NCBI GenBank assembly: GCA_029204225.1
Contig: CM055110.1
Coordinates: forward strand, 47,714,921-47,778,920
DNA from: Diphasiastrum complanatum
Lineage: Eukaryota > Streptophyta > Lycopodiopsida > Lycopodiales > Lycopodiaceae
Direction of reading: 5' to 3'
DNA: 64,000 nucleotides
The notes beneath the pieces were generated by a model. The model saw only the letters and a program-made list of their open reading frames with translations, was not told the DNA's origin and searched no databases. Positions 11,641 through 24,192 of this stretch are shown in pieces; within the stretch, counting starts at the first letter, position 1; each line of letters opens with the position of its first letter. The translations under genes were made by a program, and so were the position numbers.

Positions 11641-13809
11641 AGAAAAAAATCCAAAATATTAAATTCTTGTATGGAACATCTTTTGTTTGCTTTCACTTGC
11701 AAGATCCAAATTCAATTGCACAACACAAATGGTTCCATAAATGAATTATCTGACTTGCCACTCATTTTTCCCTTAGAATCTGCGATTTATCAAAATTCTA
11801 ATTAACACTGGGGAAAAGGAATCCAAATTCCTAGAGGCTATCTTTAGATATAATTACCAATTGTTATTCTCACATCCTATCATTTATACTTCATGAATTG
11901 AAAAGTAGGTCAACCAATCAACTACCCCTCAGGCTTCATCTCTTTTCTCCATTCCAAATATGGTTCAGGCTGAAAGCCCTAAATTTGTACTGGGAAAAAG
12001 ATCCACTTGATATCAGTAATACTTAACTACTAATCTACCAGACATTTTTGACAGTTCATTCATTAAGTGCCACACTTAATTAGTGGCAAATCCCCTTATG
12101 GATCAGCATGTCAACTGATCCAACAAGATTTACTTTATTGGTTTGTATTGATCCCAAAAAACAAGAAATGCTCCTATTCATTGACAGATTCCCAAAAATC
12201 TTCAATCAAAAGTGAAAGATACTATGACCTTACAAAACTGATTGATTTCAACTCAGTATGGTCATTCACATTTCAAGCACTTTATGTTTGATCAATAACC
12301 AACAAACTTGAACAAATCCAAAACATTCATGGTTCTTTCCAAAATTTACCTAATTGGGATTTTCAAATTCTGTTCGATATGGACCTAAACTGTGAAAATC
12401 GATCTAAAGCATTGACTTGGCAGTTTCATAGTTACCAACACATTCCGAAACATCCGGCATGCCTCAAACATGACATGCAATGATTTCTAAAAAAAAAAAT
12501 CAATTTTTTTTATGTAACTTGCCTAGAAACTGGCTTTTTGGACTAGAATTGCTAAAAATAGCTTCATGCATGAAATTTTCTATGATCAATCTACTGAACA
12601 CCCATGTACCATGCATCCAAACATGCATACAGGTCTATCCATACATTTCCATCAGCAGAAAAGCACTACAATGAGTTACATGCATGCATGCATCATAACA
12701 TTACAAAAGATTTGTAGATTCTAGTTCAAAAATTGCCAAACTTCCAATAGCCATAACTTTCTCTACATGACACCAAATTGTCACTGTAAAGCACAGTACG
12801 GAGGGAGAGTAGGTCTACAAGACACTTGCCATGTCACCCTACCACCTAGGCTTCACATGTGCGAGCTGTAAATGATCAAAAAACTGGTAGGAGGGCGCAC
12901 TTTCTCAAGGATGATTCATAAAAAATCCATATATAGCCCAATAAGCATCCAATCAAAGGTTACAAGCACTCTTCTAAGGTTCATTAGATAGGCATAGAGG
13001 CTTCTATTAGGTCTAGAAAGCAATCATAGGCTCAGATGATACAAAAAATGCATTTTTGGACTCCTTCAACAAGCAAAACTTCAGCATAATGGTGCCTAAG
13101 CCTCACACAACCAGATTGGATACATGATGGCTCAAATCAGAGGCAACCCATCATATCTTTATTCTTGTAACAAGATCCAACAGGTTCAAACCACCATTTG
13201 ATATGTATTCATGCTCAAAAGTCCACAAAAATACACTAACTTTTTACTTTTTGAGATTCTTAATTGTGTCCAATCCTAACCAAACTTCATGACAGCCTTA
13301 GGACAGCTTCATTACACCTCTGAAAACGTGCATGCAAATATTGGCCATGAATTTCATGAAGAACCCCAAAATTAGTCCAAAAACCATCAAAAAACCATGT
13401 TTTTTTTGACCACTTTTGACTAAAATTTGTGGATCAAATCTACAATTAAGCGCAATCATACTAAAATCCATGTAAATCAATTACATGCAAGCACTACAAG
13501 TTTTGATTTTAGTCAATTATGGTTTTTATAGCCCATTTCTAGTCCAAAACCCCAATTTTTTGCTAAAAATCACTATCTAAGCTCCCTTTTGACATTTCAA
13601 CCGACATGCAATCGTTAGATCCAATAAATAATGACTATAAAACAGCAAGTACAATCTGAAAAACGTACTAGATCAGTAGCAATGATAAACTCCAAGCCAA
13701 AATTTTCAATTCTAGGTGACAACTCATAAAAAATCGTCAAAAATCCATTGATTTCCTCAAAATCTATGGAGACATTCCATAATCATGATCAATAGGCTGA
13801 AAGTACACC
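11641..13809. other. no recognised gene
   Basis: Low-complexity A+T-rich DNA with several CATGCATG runs (about 12600-12690). Open frames are short and lack motifs. No LTR terminus, PBS or splice-supported exon was found. Confidence 0.45.
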
Positions 13810-13990
13810 AAATTCAGAGTTCACGCACATCCGAAAGCCTCCATCTTTTTTCGGTTTCAAAGGAGCAAGAGCACTCCAAGGGGATTTAATGAGTCTTGTT
13901 TGTCCCATTGTAAGATAATTTTCGATTTGATTAGTAATCCTATCTCTTCCTTTTGAAAAGGTTGATATAGTTGTCTAGAAATAGGGTGAC
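13810..13990 (-). pseudogene. Ty3/gypsy-like reverse transcriptase N-terminal scrap
   Basis: The minus strand reads 'SPWSALAPLKPKKDGGFRMC', the signature at the start of gypsy reverse transcriptases (SPW..P....KKDG..R.CVD), with the catalytic neighbourhood truncated soon afterwards. Upstream frames contain stops. A reverse-transcribing virus fragment of the plant pararetrovirus type cannot be excluded from so little sequence. Confidence 0.6.
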
Positions 13991-15425
13991 TACTTTTAGT
14001 TAACTAAATCAAGTGATCTATTGATCTACAGTGTGGTAAACCATGAGGTATTCAATTGGAAATACATGTTTAAATTTTTTTTACTCTTTTCAATTTGCTC
14101 TTGATCTAAATCCATTGAGTAAAGAATTTTAGAAAATTCACAACTATTTAAATACATTATGCCTGGTAAAAGATTTTGAAGTGACCTTCTCATTGAGTTC
14201 AACATCCACTCAATCATGAGTAATTAGCCTAGACTCGCAAAATAGCCATTTTACTAGTTGGAAATGTCCATTCCACATTACTCATAGAAATATTAAAAGG
14301 GTATTTGTATTGTTCACACAATTTTACAAGGAGAAAAGGTCACCGGAGCAATTCATTTTTCAATACATAATGGACTAGTAGGAATTTTTGTGACAAATCA
14401 AAGGTTAGCAATGAAGTGTTATTGAAGCATCTACCACCATCTTCAATGTGTCTCAGATGCAAGTGTAAAAAAACAACAATATGTGAGAATGAAGATTGAT
14501 AGGGAAAATAGATCAACCATATAAACATACATAGTAGCCCATTACATAAGGTGATGCCCATGAGGAGGACATTTCCTCCAAATAATGTGTTGACTTGTCC
14601 TTCCCACATTAGACATTACCCACTGCTTGACAAAAGATTAAAACACTTAATGATCGGGAATTGTGAGTTACTTTTTTTGTCATGATTTGTAAGCTAACCT
14701 TTTGTGAAAAGCTAAGCCCAGAATCTTCTAAGATACAAGCTTGCTCATCATGTATAGCTAGATGTTCACCACAAAGTGTGATAGCTGTGACAAATGTCAC
14801 TTAATGTGAAAACATTATTGGGGTCGTGGCTCATCATGTTAAAACAAAAGTAATCTTATTTGGCAAATGTATAGTACTATGTCAATAAAGTGTCTGTTTT
14901 GCAAGTAGAATGAACATTTCATTCTTAGACAATCTATTTTCAATAAGTAGGCCCATTAACTTTATGCTATTGTCACTTGCAGATTATTGTGCCAAATCTA
15001 GCAAAATGAATAGTTTATAAGTAAATAGTTTATTTTTAATAAGCTGTCTATTTTGCATGCAAAAGGAAGTGTCTATAAACATGTTTATTATTATAATTAC
15101 CAACTACTCTTATAGACGAATAGCCTTAAAAAATATAAATTTTATACTTATTGGCTACCATTACCAACATACTTCTTGGTTTTTCAAGGGGCTTGGGACC
15201 AACTAAGCCAACCCCATTGGGACCGTGCCATTACAATATAGATTGGGATAAAGCTTGACGCATTCACAAGACAAAGTGGGAATACAAAATGGGGCGTATG
15301 ACAGCATGCCTCGGCCATGTCGCACCGTTTAGCCCATTGAGCGGCAGATGGCTCAGGCTACAGGACTCGCCATAGGCTCCCTAACAGGGCCTTGGCCTAA
15401 GGTTAATTACCCCCCTAGGTCCACT
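13991..15425. other. upstream flank of the PARP-like gene; nothing firm
   Basis: Minus-strand open frames at 14026-14217, 14340-14609 and 14609-14800 lack known motifs and are probably chance or decayed element sequence. The last ~250 bp before 15426 are more G+C-rich and probably hold the promoter of the gene to the right. Confidence 0.35.
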
Positions 15426-15433
15426 TATAAAAA
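15426..15433 (+). promoter_or_regulatory. TATA box of the PARP-like gene
   Basis: TATAAAAA lies 118 bp before the proposed ATG at 15551, leaving a leader of roughly 85-95 nt. This spacing suits a plant RNA polymerase II promoter. Confidence 0.55.
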
Positions 15434-15550
15434 GCAAAGTAGTCTAGATTCTTCAGATCGACTATAACTATATACCAATTGTTGCATTCATTCCTCTCCT
15501 TTGATTTTTTCAAGCAAGAGTCGAGCGTCGAGACTCAGAGATTAGACAGC

Positions 15551-16695
15551 ATGCAGGTAACCTTGGCTCAGCCCCTCGAGAAGGGAGCTCCAGCTCCCAC
15601 ACTACAACATTACGCATCCAGTGGAGGCATGCAAGCCTACGACAATCGCACGATATCGTCTCTCATACCCACTGCACCTCTTATTTCAGGACGCCCATCT
15701 GTGAAGCTACTCATGTATTCCAATTCCAGAGGACGTCTCACTATTGATTTAGTTAGCATGAAAGAGGTAGATCCCAACAATGACACGGAAAAGGATGTAG
15801 TCACTGAAATATCTCTAGACCAGAAAGCGCTCCGTACGAATAGTTTTGCTTGGGACAGAAGCGGGCGCTATCAAGTAATTTGTCTATTCACATCACAGCA
15901 TTCTAGCATTACAAATATAATTGAACTGTTAACGCTCTGGAATTTAAAGTGCTCTAAAACCTTGTTGGCTCGCGTTTTTTTGCCATGTTCACAGTTTCTA
16001 TCCTTGATTGTTGAAAAGCTTCGTCATGAAGATTACGTGCGAAAGTTTTCTGAAGAAAATGCTGGATCTAGGCAAATTATCTCGTATCGCTCTAATCCCT
16101 TCATGTCCACTCAACATTCGTTGTATACGAGTTTTTTGAAGTCATTCGAAGAAGCTATAGAGTGGAACCAAGAAGGTTTCGGTATGTCAAATGTTTCAAT
16201 GGTCCTGCATATTCAGTGTTCACATATTATAGCGTGTTTTCCACTAGAGTATATAATAATCTTCCTCTGTACATTGGACCAAACTCCATTGAAGGTAATT
16301 AATGGCTAATCAGTCAGCAATCCCATCTTTGGACAGGAAAACTTTTTGATAAAATTCTACATGACCAACATCTTGATGACAAACTTGAAGAAGACGACAT
16401 GGTCATTCTGTGCTTCCATGGCACTAACCATGAATGGATGGATAGTATTATGCAAAACGGTATGGATTGTTCCTTAAGAAGGAGCTCACCAGACAAGGAC
16501 TGGTTTGCTACTAGAGCTTCAACGAGCATCGAATATACCACCAAAAAAACTTCAACAGCGCTTCTAAGTCGTGAAGGAATCAAATTGTTGGTTTTCCTTT
16601 TGGTCAAGGAAGTTTCATCCACGATAGACAACGGTGTCATAACAATTTGCTCATCACGAAATCAGCTGCCTGTTGGAGAAGTTACTCTTCGATAA
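15551..16695 (+). CDS. PARP/ADP-ribosyltransferase-like protein, three exons
   Basis: The proposed exons are 15551-15874, 15995-16181 and 16337-16695, joined by introns with GT-AG ends (GTAATT...ACAG and GTATGT...ACAG). Together they encode 289 residues. The first intron is 120 bp and stays open in frame, so it may be retained. The C-terminal ~95 residues look like a PARP-fold domain. 'CFHGT' carries the nicotinamide-pocket histidine (H198). 'DWFATRASTSIEY' resembles the PARP 'Y-F-A...S-x-x-Y' block, with Trp226 in place of the usual tyrosine and Y237 kept. The closing strand 'NQLPVGEVTL' follows. The canonical third-position glutamate appears to be missing, as in plant RCD1/SRO-type proteins whose PARP domains are degenerate. 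The N-terminal half is not recognised. No stop or frameshift breaks the gene. It has a TATA box and a poly(A) signal. A relation to other ART-fold families is possible. Confidence 0.7.
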
Positions 16696-17098
16696 ACTTC
16701 TCGCCCAGGTTTGGTTTGATTATGCGGAATAATCCAAACGCCATCTCTCTGAAGTGCACATAATTTCAGACCGGATATGTGCAATTCTGCACTGCTGCTA
16801 GGCCTTACTGTCGGCTAGCAGTTACTTCTAGAACTTTTACATTTTCATTTTCGCAAGTATTAGCTGTCTACTGCCACTACCTTACCTAGCGTTCATTGTT
16901 CGAGCTGCTTCAAACTGCTATTTAATGTAATGAATTCCACCACCAACTTTGGCGGTACATGGCTCTAGAGGCAAGGCAACTACTCAATCCCCTCCCCACC
17001 CCCCCCCAGTATGTCCATCCAGCCCAGGCTCCAAGCAATGAGCATCCAGCAGTGTGGTGTGCCCGTCAAGTGGTCAGTGCTCTTAAAGAATTGACAAT

Positions 17099-17104
17099 AA
17101 TAAA
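17099..17104 (+). terminator. poly(A) signal AATAAA
   Basis: AATAAA lies ~400 bp after the stop codon of the PARP-like gene, followed by T-rich DNA. It is a plausible 3' end. Confidence 0.4.
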
Positions 17105-17184
17105 CAAGCCCATTGTTGAAGTTCACATTTTACTCTTTTATGTTTTATGTTGAAATTTGTTAAATCATTCAAAATCATCTAGTT

Positions 17185-17380
17185 TTAATAATAAATTTTA
17201 AGTTTTAAGGTTCTATTTTATTTGAAATTTTTGTTGAAGTGACTGGTACCATGGCCAGTCAGTTCCCCTTGGAGAGCAAGGAGCATTAGTAAGAGGTCTT
17301 TCTTTTTATATATAAATTTCAAATTTTAAGGTTCTATTTTATTTGAAATTTTTTTACAAGTGCATTGGTACCAGTTTGGG
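17185..17380 (+). repeat. two-copy tandem duplication, period ~115 bp
   Basis: The motif 'aaggttctattttatttgaa' with flanking A/T-rich sequence and a following 'tggtacca' occurs twice (about 17207 and 17328). The copies are diverged. Confidence 0.6.
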
Positions 17381-18094
17381 CTCCTTCGAGAATAGGACCA
17401 GTAGTATTTTTTTTCTTTAAGATTAACGACGTCTTCATGACATCATACCTATGAACATGTATCTCAAGTCTGGTATGCAATATAGTGTATAAGTTTATAA
17501 TTCATATGTCCTACTTTCGATATTTAACATAATACAAACAAAAAGTGGCTAGCACAACGCCACTTACAACATAAAAGTACCTTCATAATCAATTTTTGTG
17601 GTAATAAATTATCCTAGACTCTTTTCCAAGACGATATTTTGTTAGTTGGATTTTGTTGTTTTGGACTCATAAATCTTTTTAATTTTGTCTTTTTAAAATG
17701 TTTTTGAATGAGATTGAGGTCGATCGAAACGAATTATTTGGCATTGAATTTTGCACAGATTTCAATGCAATTTCAAAAATTCAAAACGAACATTTGTTTT
17801 TAGAAAATATCAATTTTTTTATGTTCTCCAGCTTAGAAAGGAGTAAAAAACGGTAATTTTTTAGCTTTCAAAATATAACCAAATTTCAGAGGCAAATTAT
17901 TTGATATGGATGAGTGATGACCATATTATCTATAAAGAGACGTCGACATTCCAATAAAAAGTTGACTATAAGTATCAAACATAACAAATATCGTCAATGT
18001 TGTGTGAAAATTAAAACAAAAACAATTTAATGAAATGGGAACTCGAAATAAATATAACACTAAAAAAGTGTAGTTGATAATAACCTACTCCTTC
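17381..18094. other. no recognised feature
   Basis: A+T-rich DNA without a supported gene or repeat. Confidence 0.4.
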
Positions 18095-18490
18095 CACTAC
18101 AACATTTTGGAACATTTTCGACCCTAATTCTAAGACTTTTCTGAAGCCAAAAATATGAAAAAAAAAAAATGGTCTTTTTCCGCCGGTATATCCAACGATG
18201 TATCCCTCGATAATAGACCCTCAAAATTTGCATTGGGCCCCGAGGAATCCCTGTACTATTTTTGTGTCGTTAATAAAGAATTTTTTTCGAGGGATATATC
18301 CAGGGACTTCGTAATATCCCTCAGGGCCTATCGTGCTCACAAAGAGTGTTTTTCAAGGGATATATCAAGGGACTTCGGAATATCCCTCAAGGCTTGTCAT
18401 GCTCACAAAAGAGTATTTTTCAAGGGATATATTGAGGGACCTTGGAATATCCTTTGGGTCCTGTCTTGATCACAAACGAGTTTTTCGAGA
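18095..18490 (+). mobile_element. CACTA-like transposon terminus with subterminal repeats
   Basis: The stretch begins with CACTACAAC, matching the CACTA-superfamily terminal signature. At 18275-18485 it carries three copies of a ~66 bp unit. Each unit contains the inverted pair GAGGGATAT / ATATCCCTC and ends near 'gctcacaaa'. CACTA ends typically carry such GGGATAT-type subterminal repeats. The opposite terminus (TTGTAGTG) was not found nearby, so this is probably a single end. A frame is open across the repeats only because of the 66 bp period; I do not count it as a gene. Confidence 0.6.
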
Positions 18491-18759
18491 AATATTCTGA
18501 GGTTCATATAAAGAGGATTATTTCGAAGAAACAAAAATAAAAATAAAAAACTTAGGGCCGAATGGAACCAATATACTAGCTCCATTTTACCCTAAAAATT
18601 GACTCCATCCAACTGCAAGAGTCCTTTGTACCACTTCTTATAAAGTTGGTAAACAAAATCATTCGTTTATATAAATTGTTATATAAAAAATTTGTAAATA
18701 TTTAAAGTTACATTTCATGCAATTAAAGACTAATCAAAGACACTTATGATTAACAAAAT

Positions 18760-18926
18760 AGTCTTGTTGAGCTCTTCTCCTCTTGCTATCACATGGCATG
18801 GCTTGGGGGCTAAATCCAAGAGGATTCTCCAGGAGGGATCTAGGATTGGTTGGGTGGTTTTGCTCCACAGTCTCTCTTGTGTTTTCCTATCCTCATCTTA
18901 GGGGTTTGTCCCCAGTGGTCTTTACA
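18760..18926 (+). repeat. tail of a copia 5' LTR
   Basis: The sequence ending TTTACA directly before the primer-binding site at 18928 is the inferred 3' edge of a plus-strand LTR. Its left boundary could not be fixed. Confidence 0.45.
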
Positions 18927-18927
18927 T

Positions 18928-18939
18928 TGGTATCAGAGC
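18928..18939 (+). other. primer-binding site (initiator tRNA-Met)
   Basis: TGGTATCAGAGC two bases after the LTR tail, ~220 bp before the integrase fragment. Confidence 0.85.
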
Positions 18940-19147
18940 CCAGCTAAGATGCGGTTTTTGGATAGGATGGAGAGGAATTCTACATCAAATTAGAATTGGA
19001 ACGCACTTGGATTCACATCTCGGATCGATGTTGTTTTTTCAAGGGAATTTGGGTTTGGATTCACTAATTCTTGTATGAAGCATGCTTTTCAAACTTGGTG
19101 GTAGAGTGCTCTTCTTTGTTTGATTTTGTTAGAGATGATGTGGATTA

Positions 19148-19717
19148 GTGTGGAATCCATTTTTATTTTCTGAAGCCTTGAGAAAATTTCCATATGATCA
19201 TCACGCCATATGTGAAGGATGTGTTATGGGAAAGCATCACAGGGAGACATTTAAGAAAGGTGGAGCTGCAAGAGCTACGAAACCGCTGGAACTTATTCAC
19301 AGCGACCTGTGTTGCCCAATGAAGACCATGTCAATGGGGAAAGCCTATTATTTTATGACTTTCATAGATCATTACTCTAGGAGGACATGGATTTATTTCT
19401 TGAAGAAGAAATCTGACACTTTTGCTCGCTTCAAGGAGTTTAAGGCTTTATTAGAGAACCAACTGGATGCACACATCAAAGTGCTAAGATCAGATAGAGG
19501 GGGCGAATACAAATCTGATGATTTTGAGGACTTTTGCAAGGAACACGACATCAAAAGACAATTCACACAATCACACACGTCGCATAGTAATGGTATAGCT
19601 GAAAGAAAAAACAAGACTATTATGGAGAGTGCACGCTCCATGATGAAGCAAATGGGCTTAACCGATTCACTTTGGTCGGAAGCATGCAGTGCGGCAACGT
19701 TCTTGTCTAATTTTGGC
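19148..19717 (+). pseudogene. copia integrase fragment
   Basis: It encodes the C-terminal part of the zinc module ('CEGCVMGKHHRETF') and most of the DDE core: 'LIHSDLC' (first Asp), 'VLRSDRGGEY' (second Asp) and 'SHSNGIAERKNKTIME' (Glu). The frame is open for ~190 residues and stops near 19723, where it runs into the antisense end of a decayed transposase gene. Gag and protease are missing between the PBS and this point. The clean frame suggests a younger insertion than most neighbours. Confidence 0.92.
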
Positions 19718-22189
19718 TTATAAATTTACATGCTTTTTTGAATCTTTGATATTCAGTTGATCTTGTTGTGTATCGAACTTGAGCCGTCTATAAAACCATT
19801 GGAATAGTTGAATGATGTAACTATTTTTTGAGGATGTTCCACCATGTTGTGTATTTCGATGAAATGCTACTCTTGCCTACCAATGTGATTTCCCCATTCC
19901 TTGTGAGGACCACATACTCAAAGTGTCATACTTTTTTACAAAAAATGATGCATGATGCCTTAGTATGTGCTGCAATATCAAAGATTTATGCATTGGTTAG
20001 AAAAATATGCATTGGTTAGAATCTATCAAGCAAGTTATACCAAAATTATAAAATTGTAAGACACTATTTAAATGTATCTTACCATGTAGTGACTGATGTG
20101 ATATGAGCCCCAAGCCACCCGAATTGCATCTACAAACTCTATTGTTGTTTTCTCCAATAGGAGTGCATCTACATATGAAATTGTGTCTTTTCTAAGCATT
20201 TCAACCATATTATCGAGCTTTTTCCAAACTTGAACCTTCTTTATCCTTGTTGTTCCTTTATCATCAAAGACTTGTGTTGCAGAAATAACATCTTTCCAAA
20301 CTGAGTATTGGATCTTAGACGACTCTTTAGAATGATTTGATTAAAATTGACGAGCTTTGACTCCTCCTATGCTAGGTTTACTTGGCACGTTTCCTGTTTT
20401 TCCCGAAAACTTTTCATCTTTTTGTATTTTAACATGGCCTTTATGAAGGCCCGCTTTTGACAACACTTTCTCTAATTGAGCGATTGCTTGTTTTGATGTT
20501 GACTCTGGCGTAGTATTCCATGCAAACAAGATATGAAGATATATTGATTTCTCTATGATCCTCACCTCTCCATGAAGTGTGCAAATATGCATATTTTGTA
20601 AAGGAATTGGTAGTTCTGGTTTCCAGTTGTGATCTTCAATATCTCTTGAAACTCTTTTGTTCCTTGAAATGTCATTTGATGATTTCATACAATATAGACA
20701 TGGATGTTTCGAATTTGCTCCATGAGATACATTGAACATACATTTCAATGACTTCAAGTCTTCAGCTAAATGCCATTCCACAAAAAATTCACCTCTTTCA
20801 GGAACACTAAGTACTTTGCCCTTCATATGATCCTTTATGATATCAAGATAACTTGTTTTACTAAAAATCCAAGAAAGAACATCGTGATCCTCCTTGATAA
20901 CCTGTTCAACATATGGAATCACAAGTTTTTATATATTCAAAACAATTACCAAAAAAAATTGCACATGAATAACAACCATGTTTTACCTGAAAACATGCTA
21001 GCCACCATATGTTGTTTTTTGATTGCACATTGAAGTTGAGATCCCTTGAGTTTGTTGCATTGCTCAATGCTCCATTCATGAGAGAAATACTTACTCTTTT
21101 CAACTTCTGTCCTTTTATAACTTCCGATTCATCTAGCTTGACCACCAAAATAAGTTTGCTCATACTAACACTTGTAATATTATAGAATTTCACTATAAAT
21201 CTCAATAAATGATTCAAATCCACAAATAAGTTGTTGGTAGAATTATATGACAAATTGCCAGACTTTGAATTGTAAATCTCATTGATGTGAAAAGAGATTC
21301 CAATGACGTTTTGCATACCCTTATTCAATACATCTCTCTCCAACCTTATCTGAAAAGGACGAGGAATGAGAAATTTTCTTACATGCAATTGTCCAAAAGA
21401 CTCTTTAATAATTTTAAATATCTGGCATATGCCTCCCTGCTGATACCTGAGAAATCACATGCTCCTTGAATTAACGTTCGGTCGATTACCTTACCGACCT
21501 CATTCATCAAAGCCTCAGTGACCTTAGACTTGATTCGAAAATATCGATTATTGTCCAATAAAGACTTTTTGGACTTGGTTGTCAATACCGAACTCAATGA
21601 TTTTCTGATCAGGTTATTGTCTCTCAGATGCTCATTTGCAACCAATGCTGATCTGCAAATGATTATGAAAATCAAGAAACCCAAATAGGACACATAATAA
21701 ATGTCATGCTACTTCACAAAATAAAAATAAAACTGATTCAAATCAAATCCTTACTTGAATGCTTAAATCCTTTTTCTCCGTTGGCCTCCATTTAGCGAAA
21801 GCTCATCAATTCCTTCATAATTCTTTTTCGCTTGTTTCTTTTTAATTTCTTATCTAGTATGCGAGTTTCTTCTTTTAACTGGTCATTTGATATATGTAAT
21901 GTCTGAACAACTTGTCGGAATTGATCATTACTTGCATTCAAATTTAACATAATATTATGTACACGTGCATTATCTTCTTTTGTTTGTAATGATGCGGTCT
22001 CTTTTTCTTCATAGTCAGCAAGCAAACCATTTAACATACATTCTAAACTCTGTATTTTCTGAACCGAGTTTGCAACACCATAAGTCGTCAATCTTTCACA
22101 ATAACCCAGTAAACCGTTTTCTACGTCACACAAAGACTTTATTAATTTTGTGATGGATTGGAATTGTGGAGCTTGCATCAAGCTCGGAT

Positions 22190-22872
22190 CCAATGGATAC
22201 AAATTTGTACTTGGACTTGTCTTTGATCTTGCCCTTTGAGCTTGAAGCCTCATCCTCCTCCTTGGTCTCCTTGAAGTGCTTCTTCTTGCCATTGGTCTTC
22301 TTCTTGCTTTTGAATGAGAAATTAGCTTTCTCATCACCATCCTGCAGAGAAATAGCATTCATTCTTGCATTGGTATGCAACATCCTACACTCTTCAGCTA
22401 CTAATACACTGTGTAGCTTTTCTATAGTAGGCAAAGTGTCTTGGATTGCAAAGATTTGGACCAAATTTATAAAGCCACTCCCTAGACCATTGAGGACAAT
22501 CTGAACAAGCTCACTATCTTGAATCTTCTCTCCAATGGAAGCTAACTCCCTCTTGAGAGACTTGATTCTTAGCACATAATCTTGTGCACTCTCATCACTC
22601 CTCTTCATGCTTTGTAGAATCTGATTCCTAAGCATGAGAACCCTCGAAGTGTTACTAGACTCATAGATAGATTACAAGTGAAGTGCAAGCCTAGACCTCT
22701 TCTTGTATCTCACCAATTCCTGTGCACCTAGAGGTTCATCTTCATCATCTATTAGAAACTCATAAAGATCTTGGAGCACCATTAGTGACTCTATCCTCAC
22801 TTTCCAAATAGCATAATTGGTAGAATTTAACCTCTCACTAGCTTCTAGAAAATAGGCTCCCACTGATCCCAT
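22190..22872 (-). pseudogene. copia gag fragment
   Basis: Starts MGSVGAYFLEASERLNSTNY, followed by 'YAIWKVRIES', the typical start of plant copia gag (UBN2/gag-polypeptide family). An in-frame TAA lies near 22680, after which the same frame continues with 'LVQIVLNGL' and 'LPTIEKLHSVLVAEE'. It ends in a Lys/Ser-rich segment before any zinc knuckle, where the sequence switches to the coiled-coil exon of the host transposase gene. The element is therefore truncated. The ~620 bp between gag and the PBS (22873-23490) is an untranslated leader with no further feature. Confidence 0.85.
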
Positions 22873-23490
22873 CTTACTAGCAAGATTCTACACACAAGAT
22901 ATAGATTTGTTTGGACCTGAAACTCACAAAGGTTCCTAACTTGCAGTGTTTCACTCAAATGTTTACTTCTAATCCAACAGATGGATTTGTAATCACAGTT
23001 CTATCACTCCATCACAAAGCTGGAATGAAGATAAGATGAGATGAAAACTACACTCAAGCAAATCTTGCCAATCTTGGCTATTCTTGGACAAAAACTGACT
23101 CTATCTCTCTCATTCACTTTGATGTACTTTCAAGACCTGGTTTCCACTTTAAGAAGGTCTGAAATCAGCCTAGATTAATTAGTTTTCATGAAACAAATTC
23201 AAAACTAATCAATGGCAAGTGATCTTGGTAGCTTATTCTAGGATTTGCACCAAAAATTACATCAAACTGACACCAGATGATTTTCTATGATCCAATGAAT
23301 ATGGGTTATTAAATGCTGGTTCAAAGATGCCCACACATGTGAACAGTATGGATTTTGATCCTGAAAAGGTTTGGGATCAAATCCCCTCACCAAAACTTGG
23401 ATACCAGCTCGCCCTTCCAATACTAGCTTTTTGCACCAAAACCTGCTAAAACTGGATTAGATTCAAACACATATCAATGGCCTTGTACTT

Positions 23491-23503
23491 GGCTCTGATA
23501 CCA
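23491..23503 (-). other. primer-binding site (initiator tRNA-Met)
   Basis: The reverse complement TGGTATCAGAGCC directly abuts the LTR that starts at 23504. Confidence 0.88.
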
Positions 23504-24192
23504 TGTGAAAGTACTATACTTTAGGACCATAAATGGATCTACAAAATATCCACAAGAGTGATTGGATGCTTGCTTAACAATCTATCAAAAAACTAGACAC
23601 AAAAAAGTTGATCTAGATTGGCAATTTGACAAACAACAAGCATTAACAATCAAAAGCATTGATAAACATTGAAATCCGATCCCACACGTGTGTAATACAG
23701 GCTGTAGTATGGCCTTCAACCTAAGAAACAAGTAGAAATTTATTTGGTTTCATTTGGATCACAAAAACTCAATGTACATAGTGAACTAGCTTGAGATTGC
23801 CAATGAGCTCCAAAAATTTTCTATCTTCTCACTATGGAGAATGGGAATACATAGTAAAACACATTTCCTTTGCAAAGTTAGGTGAAAATCTAGCATGTAA
23901 TAAGGAAGTAGACTCCACTTTCTTGCCCTAATGTGGAAACCCTAGCCTAGATCCAAGAGTCATGCTCGGTAGTGCATGGTAGGTACAAATCTCATCATAA
24001 ATCATGGTCTAGATCCTACAAATTAGGAATCACTACCAAATAGACACAACCACTCCTCTTGACTCGTGGTAACCTACTTTAGGTGCGTATGTACAAGTGG
24101 CACTTTGGCCATTCAAGTAACCAACAAACAATATTGACAAAATGTACAATATTCTACATGGCTAGATTTGCCAATGTAGGCAATTTTTCACA
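23504..24192 (-). repeat. copia 5' LTR (family X), minus strand
   Basis: On the element's own strand it starts TGTGAAAAATTGCC and ends ACTTTCACA, giving short inverted ends TGTGAAA/TTTCACA. It is 689 bp long. Its sequence recurs as the reverse complement at 27541-28110, with long stretches identical by eye. It carries a CACACGTGTG palindrome (about 23694). Confidence 0.88.

Noticed and set aside
16314-16640. Minus-strand frame opposite the PARP-like third exon
   Set aside because: It is an antisense shadow; the plus strand has the domain motifs and splice sites.
18155-18469. Open frame of ~104 codons with internal repeats
   Set aside because: The 66 bp period keeps the frame open. The sequence fits a transposon subterminal repeat, not a protein.
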